Below, piece after piece: positions 37,214 through 43,962 of a stretch of DNA of 45,708 bases. This DNA is from Flammeovirgaceae bacterium UBA4465 (GTDB lineage Bacteria; Bacteroidota; Bacteroidia; Cytophagales; Cyclobacteriaceae). How positions within the stretch are numbered: position 1 is the first letter of the stretch; every line of letters starts with the position of its first letter. Where the stretch lies: the NCBI GenBank assembly GCA_905182655.1, contig CAJJCN010000005.1, positions 1-45,708 on the forward strand. Direction: 5' to 3'. The notes under the pieces are model-generated. The model worked only from the letters and a program-made list of their open reading frames with translations. It did no database searches and was not told where the DNA came from. The translations under genes and the position numbers were made by a program.

Positions 37214-37691
37214 TGTTTTGTTTTGTATGTATGTACTTCTTGGATGTCAAACCAAAACATTTGAGGACTCCATTTCTTTCCTTTATAAAAACACCGTCCC
37301 TCTCATCAAGACCAAGGAAGTAGTGCGAAAAATGCAGTATCAAGAACCCATATTACTGGATGTCCGCAGCTTTACAGAGTTTTCAGTAAGTCACCTCACT
37401 GGAGCTCAGCTTATTGAATATGATGATTTCAAACCGTCAGATATTGCCCATATTCCGAAAAATAAAGAAATCATTGTTTATTGTTCAGTGGGCTATCGTA
37501 GTGAACGCATAGGTGAAAAACTCCTTGAAATGGGGTATACCAAAGTCTACAATTTATACGGAGGTATATTTGATTGGAAAAATCAATCACAGATTGTCGT
37601 AAATCATTTAAATTTACCCACAGATAGCATTCATGCTTACGACAAATTGTGGTCTATATGGTTACACAAAGGAATAAAGGTTTATGAGTAA
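37197..37691 (+). CDS. Rhodanese-domain lipoprotein
   Basis: A 164-residue protein with a short lipoprotein signal (YSVLFCMYVLLGCQTK, lipobox LLGC). The mature part is one rhodanese domain: ILLDVRSFTEFSVSHLTGA, then the active-site loop VYCSVGYRSERIG with the nucleophilic Cys, and VYNLYGGIFDWKNQ. It is probably membrane-anchored in the periplasm, where it could move sulfane sulfur, though its substrate is unknown. The start overlaps the GT-C gene by 17 bases and the stop overlaps the next gene by eight, so it is firmly within this operon despite the different chemistry. Confidence 0.9.
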   Translation: MRPLYSVLFCMYVLLGCQTKTFEDSISFLYKNTVPLIKTKEVVRKMQYQEPILLDVRSFTEFSVSHLTGAQLIEYDDFKPSDIAHIPKNKEIIVYCSVGYRSERIGEKLLEMGYTKVYNLYGGIFDWKNQSQIVVNHLNLPTDSIHAYDKLWSIWLHKGIKVYE

Positions 37692-38337
37692 AGAGGTATT
37701 GTCCATTTTTGTTAAGAATTTAATCCCCGGAACGGTCAAAACAAGATTAGCCGAAGATTTGGGTATGGACTTGGCAATGGAGATCTACAAAGAACTCGTG
37801 GGGATTACAGCAGAAGTCACGGATGTCTTAAAAATTAATAAATGTGTCTACTATTCTGAATACATAGAGTCGAATGATCAATTTAATGATGCCAAATATC
37901 AAAAACATCTCCAAGAAGGTAAAGATTTGGGTCAACGAATGCAAAATTGCTGTTATGATGCCTTTGAATTAGACTTTGAAAAAATAATTCTTATTGGTAG
38001 CGATACCCCCGACATCACTGATAAGATCATCTCCCAAGGTTTTGCTGAATTAGATAAATATGATGTAGTCATTGGTCCTGCTGAGGATGGTGGTTTTTAT
38101 CTTATTGGTATGAAAGAACCCCACGAAAACTTACTCAATAAACAAACCTATGGTCATGATGAGGTCTTGAACGAGCTCATGGATGAAATTAAGGATAGAG
38201 ATCTTTCTGTATTTAAACTACCCACCCTTATTGATATCGATGTTAAGGATGATTTAAAAAAAGCGGGGATTGAAATCGTTTTTGAGGAAGGAGATGACTT
38301 AGAAGAAAATAATGGGGAAGAAAATAAGCCTATTTAA
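37684..38337 (+). CDS. DUF2064/TIGR04282-type nucleotidyltransferase-like protein
   Basis: A 217-residue protein of the DUF2064 family, often annotated TIGR04282 (arsenosugar biosynthesis glycosyltransferase). Motifs: FVKNLIPGTVKTRLAEDLG, the GSDTPDIT segment with the metal-binding Asp, and GPAEDGGFYLIGM. The fold resembles CofC/MobA nucleotidyltransferases. The last ~15 residues are an acidic tail. ArsS and other arsenosugar genes are not nearby, so the arsenosugar name may not apply; a sugar-nucleotide or sugar-transfer role for the glycolipid operon is more likely. It is the last gene of the operon. Confidence 0.85.
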   Translation: MSKEVLSIFVKNLIPGTVKTRLAEDLGMDLAMEIYKELVGITAEVTDVLKINKCVYYSEYIESNDQFNDAKYQKHLQEGKDLGQRMQNCCYDAFELDFEKIILIGSDTPDITDKIISQGFAELDKYDVVIGPAEDGGFYLIGMKEPHENLLNKQTYGHDEVLNELMDEIKDRDLSVFKLPTLIDIDVKDDLKKAGIEIVFEEGDDLEENNGEENKPI

Positions 38338-38355
38338 TCGATTAATCACCTTTTA

Positions 38356-38371
38356 AAGCGTCGATACGCTT
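38356..38371. repeat. Short hairpin after the glycosyltransferase operon
   Basis: AAGCGT and ACGCTT pair around CGAT. There is no T-run on the plus strand after the second arm, so termination is only possible. Confidence 0.3.
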
Positions 38372-38414
38372 CATACAAAGGGCATGACGTTTTCACTTTA
38401 ACTGATTCACATTA

Positions 38415-38948
38415 ATGGATTATTTATCTATCAAGGCATTGCATATCATATTCGTGGTTACCTGGTTTGCTGGGCTTTTTTATATCCCTCGGATATTTAT
38501 TTACCAGACCGAAGCCTTATCTAAATCTGAACCTGAGAAATCTATTCTACAAGCCCAACTGGCCCTTATGGCCAAACGTTTGTGGTATATCATCACTTGG
38601 CCTTCTGCCTTAATTACCGCCCTTTTTGCAAGTACATTACTTTACTTGCAACCCCAATGGCTCGATCTGCCCTTTATGCAGATAAAGTTACTTCTGGTAG
38701 GTGTCCTTTACGGCTATCACTTTAGTCTACACCATATTTTTAAACTTTTACAAGTAGGAGTAGTTAAATACAGCTCCATGCAATTACGTATTTGGAATGA
38801 GGTATCCACCCTTATTTTAATCTCGGTAGTCTTTCTCATTGTAAAGAAAGATCAGTTAAGCTGGATAAGTGGCGTTTTGGGAATCTTTGCGATCGTAATC
38901 TTGTTAATGAGTGGTATTAAACTTTATAAGTATATTCGTACAAAATGA
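38415..38948 (+). CDS. hemJ: HemJ-like protoporphyrinogen IX oxidase
   Basis: A 177-residue membrane protein with about four or five membrane segments. It has the HemJ pattern: ALHIIFVVTWFAGLFYIPR with the conserved His near residue 10, the RLWYIITWPSA segment, and KLLLVGVLYGYH with the conserved Lys. HemJ oxidises protoporphyrinogen IX to protoporphyrin IX in the heme pathway of many bacteria without HemG or HemY. The ATG at 38415 gives the standard length. Its stop overlaps the SCO1-like gene's ATG (ATGA), linking heme synthesis with a copper chaperone and a cytochrome. Confidence 0.88.
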   Translation: MDYLSIKALHIIFVVTWFAGLFYIPRIFIYQTEALSKSEPEKSILQAQLALMAKRLWYIITWPSALITALFASTLLYLQPQWLDLPFMQIKLLLVGVLYGYHFSLHHIFKLLQVGVVKYSSMQLRIWNEVSTLILISVVFLIVKKDQLSWISGVLGIFAIVILLMSGIKLYKYIRTK

Positions 38949-39592
38949 TGAAAAAATATATCAAAATAGGCTGTTTATTTCTATTACTTGGAGCCTGCAG
39001 CCCGATCAAAACCAATTTTGAATTACCCGTTTTAGGACGGGCTGAAATCGTCACCAAAGAGGTGAATGGCATCCTCACCGAGGATACGATTCCCCATCGC
39101 ATTGCTAACTTTAGTTTTATAAACCAAGACAGTGCCATCGTAACCAATGCCTCTTTTAAAGATCAAATCTATGTCGCTGATTTTTTCTTCATCAATTGTC
39201 CTTCTATTTGTCCAGAAATGAGTAAACAAATGTATCGGGTATATGAAAAATTTTTAGAAAATGAAAATATTGGCTTACTCTCACATACCATTGACCCCGT
39301 CTACGACACGGTAGCCGCACTTGCTAATTATGCTCGTTTATTGGGGGTTAGCAGCCCAAAATGGCAATTTGTAACCGGGGATAAGCAGCAGATTTATGAC
39401 CTGGGCGAAACGAGCTATATGGTAGTTGCCAACGAAGATGAAAATGCCCCTGGGGGGTTCATTCATAGTGGTGCCTTTTTGTTGATCGATAAAGAGCGTC
39501 AGGTACGTGGGGTTTATGATGGCACCATCGCCAGTCAAGTTGATTTACTTATGAAAGACATTGATAAGTTGTTAACAAGCTATGAGCAGTAA
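38945..39592 (+). CDS. SCO1/SenC-type copper chaperone lipoprotein
   Basis: A 215-residue thioredoxin-fold protein with a lipoprotein signal (IGCLFLLLGACSP). The copper site is complete: NCPSICPEM holds the CxxxC pair and the distant His lies in GGFIHSGAF. SCO proteins deliver copper to the CuA site of cytochrome c oxidase, or act as thiol reductases, on the outer face of the inner membrane. It overlaps hemJ by four bases and the following cytochrome gene by eleven. No oxidase subunit is in the window. Confidence 0.93.
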   Translation: MMKKYIKIGCLFLLLGACSPIKTNFELPVLGRAEIVTKEVNGILTEDTIPHRIANFSFINQDSAIVTNASFKDQIYVADFFFINCPSICPEMSKQMYRVYEKFLENENIGLLSHTIDPVYDTVAALANYARLLGVSSPKWQFVTGDKQQIYDLGETSYMVVANEDENAPGGFIHSGAFLLIDKERQVRGVYDGTIASQVDLLMKDIDKLLTSYEQ

Positions 39593-40040
39593 TAATTTAT
39601 TTCTATTCCTCTTCCTTTTTTTAATTCTAAGTTGTCATTCCTATCAAAAACCCTCGGAGAGCCACGTTCCTGAAAATCTTGATGAAGCCTCTAAAATGAA
39701 GTATACGCAGTATCTCATACAAGGTAAAATTTTGTACAATACAAACTGTACCCATTGCCATCAAAATTCAGGAAAAGGGTTTAGAGAATTATATCCAGCA
39801 CTGATTGGGTCTGCCGCTTTGATGGATGACATGGGCCCAGCGGCTTGTCTTATAAAATATGGCACAAAAGTAAGTCGGAAAGCGTCAAATCAGAATATTG
39901 CGATGCCCGCACAAGCTGAGTTAAGTAATTTAGAAATAGCTGAAATTCTTACATATATCGGCAATAGTTGGGGTAATCAAACGGGATTTATTTCAGTCAA
40001 AAAGGTGGCGACATCTTTAGTCGATTGCGCTACCCATTAA
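39582..40040 (+). CDS. Class I cytochrome c lipoprotein
   Basis: A 152-residue protein with a lipoprotein signal (LFLFLILSCHSY). One heme c site CTHCH is followed by HQNSGKGFRELYPAL. A methionine ligand is likely in the NIAMPAQAELSN segment. It has the size and shape of small cbb3- or dehydrogenase-associated c-type cytochromes. It is co-transcribed with the SCO1-like gene and probably shuttles electrons at the outer face of the inner membrane. The last 24 bases overlap the convergent lipoprotein gene. Confidence 0.9.
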   Translation: MSSNNLFLFLFLFLILSCHSYQKPSESHVPENLDEASKMKYTQYLIQGKILYNTNCTHCHQNSGKGFRELYPALIGSAALMDDMGPAACLIKYGTKVSRKASNQNIAMPAQAELSNLEIAEILTYIGNSWGNQTGFISVKKVATSLVDCATH

Positions 40041-40418
40041 TTCCTCACTTATTAAAATGCTTGAATTCATTAACTCTTTGACTTGATATACCTGCATTTT
40101 TTGACGTAATAGATATTCCTTTTTTTTTCCATCACTTCCTTGAAAATCATTATTGAAATTACGCATCCAGGTCATCATTGCCTCATTGGCGCTTGCCAGA
40201 GTCTCCGCTTGCCTACTTAATTCTGTAGAGTCAGGAGACGTCAATGCAGCCGATCTGAATTGCTTTTCTAAATTACGAATTTTTCCCATTTTAGGCATGA
40301 CCTCATCATGGGCGTCCATGATCTCTTGAAACAAGAGATCTGTCTCACTCCCTGATTTTGCCGAACAACCCCAATTAAATATCCACAACAACAAATAAGT
40401 CCACCTCAATAATTTCAT
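40017..40418 (-). CDS. Small helical lipoprotein of unknown function
   Basis: From the ATG at 40418 the protein is 133 residues with a lipoprotein signal (KLLRWTYLLLWIFNWGCSA). The mature part is helical, with MDAHDEVMPKMGKI and a heptad-like region, and Met-rich patches. Upstream in-frame codons to 40619 lack a good start context and would bury the signal. I know related Bacteroidota proteins only as uncharacterised. It converges on the cytochrome c gene with a 24-base overlap of coding ends. Confidence 0.7.
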   Translation of the reverse strand: MKLLRWTYLLLWIFNWGCSAKSGSETDLLFQEIMDAHDEVMPKMGKIRNLEKQFRSAALTSPDSTELSRQAETLASANEAMMTWMRNFNNDFQGSDGKKKEYLLRQKMQVYQVKELMNSSILISEELMGSAID

Positions 40419-40823
40419 TATCAATTGATTAAATTTCTTTTTTACACTACTTCGATCCCTGCAAAAATAGGATTCAAAGAATGAAAAAATAATCTTTCCT
40501 ATAAAAAAAATGCCAATTTGGTTTTGGAAAAAAACTGCTAAATTTTGATTGCTCCCACACTTGACAACCCCTAAATTAAGTCTCTTTTTAGTGATAGGAC
40601 CTATCAAAAAAAGACCCAAATGGTTAAAATCTTATGCTATTTATACTTTTTTTAGCCCAATAAGTGAAAAATACTGCCTAAATGGTTCATTTAGCGGTCA
40701 TCTAGACTATATTTCGGACTCAGATTGACTCAATTTATGATTAAAATCATAATATTTGCGATACAATGATCAAAAATACCAAAGACCAAAAAATAAATCT
40801 TTTCTGATTCTAATCTTGCTAAA
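40419..40823. other. Intergenic region between divergent genes
   Basis: About 400 AT-rich bases lie between the small lipoprotein gene (leftward) and the antiporter gene (rightward) and should carry both promoters. I see no hairpin terminator, RNA gene or clear promoter match. Confidence 0.5.
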
Positions 40824-42077
40824 ATGAACGTATTTGATATTATAGCCTTGTTTATTTTTCTTGCTGGACTTTTCATTTTTCTGAATATATATGTCCTGAA
40901 ATTGCCCTCGACCATTGGATTAATGATCATGGCGCTCTTTCTGTCTGTGTGTATATTCGGTGCCGGGTATCTGACTAATTCATTAAAAATAGATGCTACT
41001 CATATTGGGGAATATGAATACAGCAACATTATCTACCAGATTGTATTGAGCTTTCTACTCTTTTCCAGTGCATTAAATATGGACTTTAAACGATTAGCTA
41101 AACATAGAAAAGCAGTTTTAGTTTTGGCAACCTTGGGTGTCATTATATCCACCGCAGTCATTGGAACCTCAGTCTATTTTATGTTGGGCGTGATCGGCGT
41201 AGAATTGAGTTATTTATATTGCTTGGTCTTTGGCGCCCTGATCTCTCCAACCGACCCCATTGCTATCACCGAGTACATTCGCCGTTTTAAAATCTCAAAA
41301 AACGTTGAAATGAAAATAGAAGGTGAGTCCCTTTTTAATGATGGCATAGCCGTTGTTTTAGCCCTGACCTTGCTCGACTTAGCTGGAGGACAAGCAGATC
41401 ATCAACTTGGTTTTTTTGAAGTTATTTATGTCTTTCTAGCAGATGTTGGGGGAGGTATATTTATCGGTTTACTTATGGGGTACCTTGGGTATCGCTTATT
41501 AAAATATGTTGATAACGACGAATTTCATGTTGAAATACTTATCACGATCACCATTGTACTTTTTGGTACTACCCTGGCAGACTTTATGCATGTTTCCTCC
41601 AAGCAGGCCGCAGTGATCATGGGTTTGGTCATAGGTAATGAAGGTCGCTCAACGGAAGTAGCCGGAATCGCTGGTGATTACGTTTTTAAATTTTGGAATC
41701 TGATTCAAGACTCTTTTGCTACGATGCTTTTTGTACTTATAGGGCTAGAGATGTTGGTCATACCTTTACGATTTGATTATTTTGCTGCGGGTTTCTTTGC
41801 CGTCAATCTCGTCTTACTCGGCAGATGGATGAGCGTCTTTATACCCATCAAAATCTTGAGTGTTAAGAAGAATTTTGAGCCGCATACGATTTCGATAATG
41901 TCTTGGGGGACTTTAAGAGGGGGTATTCCGATTGCATTATCTTTAACCCTTCCTGAATTTAACGGCAAGGACGTCATTATCACCATGACTTATGTAGTCG
42001 TGGTCTGGACCATCATTTACCAAGGGTTGACAATACCGGTGCTGATAAAAAGTTTGGTGCCCGACAATAAAAATTGA
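40824..42077 (+). CDS. CPA1-family sodium:proton antiporter
   Basis: A 417-residue inner-membrane protein with about twelve membrane segments, of the NhaP/CPA1 family that exchanges protons for sodium or potassium. Family motifs: FGALISPTDPIAITEYIRR, IEGESLFNDGIAVVLALTLL with the ion-binding Asn-Asp pair, VIMGLVIGN, and SWGTLRGGIPIALSLTLP near the end. There is no long cytoplasmic C-terminal domain. The start is ATG at 40824. It is probably transcribed alone or with the glutaminyl cyclase 87 bases downstream. Confidence 0.92.
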   Translation: MNVFDIIALFIFLAGLFIFLNIYVLKLPSTIGLMIMALFLSVCIFGAGYLTNSLKIDATHIGEYEYSNIIYQIVLSFLLFSSALNMDFKRLAKHRKAVLVLATLGVIISTAVIGTSVYFMLGVIGVELSYLYCLVFGALISPTDPIAITEYIRRFKISKNVEMKIEGESLFNDGIAVVLALTLLDLAGGQADHQLGFFEVIYVFLADVGGGIFIGLLMGYLGYRLLKYVDNDEFHVEILITITIVLFGTTLADFMHVSSKQAAVIMGLVIGNEGRSTEVAGIAGDYVFKFWNLIQDSFATMLFVLIGLEMLVIPLRFDYFAAGFFAVNLVLLGRWMSVFIPIKILSVKKNFEPHTISIMSWGTLRGGIPIALSLTLPEFNGKDVIITMTYVVVVWTIIYQGLTIPVLIKSLVPDNKN

Positions 42078-42163
42078 TTTTGACTTTTATATCACAAGGC
42101 TAAATCAATTAAAATCATATTCATGTTCTTGATATAACAAGCGTAGGCATCAAAAATTTCTCT

Positions 42164-43228
42164 TTGAAAAATCTTAGCTATCCAATTCTTTTGCTGTGCT
42201 TAATGACAAGTTGTATCCCAAAGGAAATAAAAACGGTTAAAAGGAAAGTTTCGCCCAGAATAAAAAAAGAAATTAATCTAATTACCCCAAAATCAGGAAG
42301 TACATTCCCCTTAGATACGATTGTTTTATTTACCCTAAAGCATAAAAAAGATCAACTTATTGACTCTATCCGATTGAATGGTGACGGAAAGCCTAAAATC
42401 TTTAAAGGAAACCGTTTTGAGTGGAAACCCGAGCAACTTCGTACCGGTAACACTCAAGTTTCACTTACGGCTTATTTTAAGGGTAAAAAAGAAAAAATAT
42501 ATCCAAAAATAAGGTTTGTCTCCAATATCAATCCTACACGATATACTTACGAGTTGGTCAATACTTATCCACACAATGAAAAATCATATACCCAAGGGCT
42601 TTTTTTTGATCATGACTACTTGTATGAAAGTACCGGTCATAGAGGATCCTCAACGATCGGAAAATATGATTTAGCAACAGGTGAAGTCATGCAGGTGGCT
42701 AATATTGAAAATAAATATTTTGGTGAAGGTGCCACTTCTTGGAAAGGAACGATTTTTCAAATCACTTGGGAATCTCAAATCGCCTTTGCCTATGATAAGG
42801 ACCTTAATCGCACGAGAACTTTTAATTACTCAGGGGAAGGCTGGGGCTTAGCCACCTGGGGGGATACCTTGGTAATGAGTGATGGCTCCGAAAATATTTA
42901 TTTACTCAATCCAAAGGACTTTTCTCAAATAGATCGGCTTCAGATCTACCATCAAACCGATAAAATCAATTTTTTAAATGAATTGGAAGTGATAGGCAAT
43001 GACCTTTATGCCAATGTCTACACTACGGCATCTGATGAAATCATAATTATAGATTTGTTAACGGGTCGAGTCAAGGGCATCATTGATTTGACGGGCTTGA
43101 TTGATCGATCAAAATACCAAGGCATAGATTATGTGCTCAATGGTATTGCCAGCTATCAAAATAGACTCTTCGTGACGGCTAAATGGCACCCCTACCTCTA
43201 CGAGATTACCCTGTTAAAAGCACAATAA
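42164..43228 (+). CDS. Glutaminyl-peptide cyclotransferase lipoprotein
   Basis: A 354-residue exported lipoprotein (LLLCLMTSCIP, lipobox Cys17). Residues ~35-130 look like a small beta-sandwich domain; residues ~130-350 are the five-bladed propeller of plant-type glutamine cyclotransferase: NEKSYTQGLFFDHDYLYEST, then EGATSWKGTIFQITWE, YSGEGWGLATWGDTLVMSDG, LNELEVIGNDLYANVY, and VLNGIASYQNRLFVTAKWHP. The enzyme forms N-terminal pyroglutamate on exported proteins. The start is a TTG at 42164, supported because the signal peptide begins there. Confidence 0.9.
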   Translation: MKNLSYPILLLCLMTSCIPKEIKTVKRKVSPRIKKEINLITPKSGSTFPLDTIVLFTLKHKKDQLIDSIRLNGDGKPKIFKGNRFEWKPEQLRTGNTQVSLTAYFKGKKEKIYPKIRFVSNINPTRYTYELVNTYPHNEKSYTQGLFFDHDYLYESTGHRGSSTIGKYDLATGEVMQVANIENKYFGEGATSWKGTIFQITWESQIAFAYDKDLNRTRTFNYSGEGWGLATWGDTLVMSDGSENIYLLNPKDFSQIDRLQIYHQTDKINFLNELEVIGNDLYANVYTTASDEIIIIDLLTGRVKGIIDLTGLIDRSKYQGIDYVLNGIASYQNRLFVTAKWHPYLYEITLLKAQ

Positions 43229-43619
43229 TTATTCGTATTCCTGGGTAAACCTAGGGAAATTGATCAAGGCCTCGCTAGAAAAATTATTCGACAGCACATA
43301 ATTCCCGCACAGATCGATACTTAGTCGCCCATTATTTTTATTTATAAAATAAAAAAATACCCTATCTAGACAGCCGTAATTAAAGAAATCATTAAAATAC
43401 ATTCCTTAGGAGATCTGTGAATTTTTCACCCTAATTTATCTCATTCAACGCCTTTTACCTAGCGCCATTTTTTCTAGATAAAATATTATGATACTGGTTT
43501 AATTAAGCTCAGAATTTCTCTTTTTGAGATCAATAGATGATTGTCCCTGATATTTACTGCATAGTACTTGTTTATACATAGTACCTTGTATAACTTGCCG
43601 ATACTTCAAATACGATCTG
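43229..43619. other. Intergenic region upstream of padR
   Basis: About 390 bases without a gene. The left part holds stops in all frames and no recognisable element. The last 50 bases hold the palindrome described as a possible PadR operator. Confidence 0.5.
43572..43593. promoter_or_regulatory. Palindrome upstream of padR, possible autoregulatory operator
   Basis: Perfect seven-base arms TTATACA (43572-43578) and TGTATAA (43587-43593) are separated by eight bases, ending 26 bases before the padR start. Reported operators of PadR-family repressors have short palindromic arms with a similar eight-base spacing, and these proteins often control their own gene. Confidence 0.5.
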
Positions 43620-43958
43620 ATGAATATAGAAAATACACAAGTACAAATGCGGAAAGGCATTCTCGAGTTCTGCATACTTCATATTATCTCAAGAGGTGAA
43701 GTATATGCCACAGACCTGCTAGAGGAACTCACGTCTGCCAAAATCATGGTCGTAGAAGGGACCTTGTACCCCTTGTTAACCCGACTGAGAAAGGCTGAGT
43801 TAGTGAGCTATAAATGGGTCGAATCAAAAGCAGGTCCTCCACGCAAATATTATGTGATTACCAAGGAGGGCAGTGCTTTTTTAATGACCCTAAAATCAAC
43901 CTGGGTTGAATTATCCCTATCAACCGAACAAATCATATCTGTAAAATCAAAAAAGTGA
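43620..43958 (+). CDS. PadR-family transcriptional regulator
   Basis: A 112-residue winged-helix protein. Typical PadR features are visible: RKGILEFCILHIIS at the start, the TDLLEEL helix, VVEGTLYPLLTRLRKAELVSY with the recognition helix, and RKYYVITKEGSAFL in the wing, with a C-terminal dimerisation helix. It is a small-type PadR protein. The gene lies four bases before the PspC-domain gene, an arrangement common in Bacteroidota in which PadR controls the membrane-stress-type partner. A palindrome just upstream suggests autoregulation. Confidence 0.93.
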   Translation: MNIENTQVQMRKGILEFCILHIISRGEVYATDLLEELTSAKIMVVEGTLYPLLTRLRKAELVSYKWVESKAGPPRKYYVITKEGSAFLMTLKSTWVELSLSTEQIISVKSKK

Positions 43959-43962
43959 AAAA

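Noticed and set aside
37684-38337. Arsenosugar biosynthesis cluster
   Set aside because: Only the DUF2064 protein matches; ArsS and other members are absent from the window.
40419-40619. N-terminal extension of the small lipoprotein
   Set aside because: It would move the signal peptide and lipobox far from the N-terminus, and its composition is unlike a coding region.
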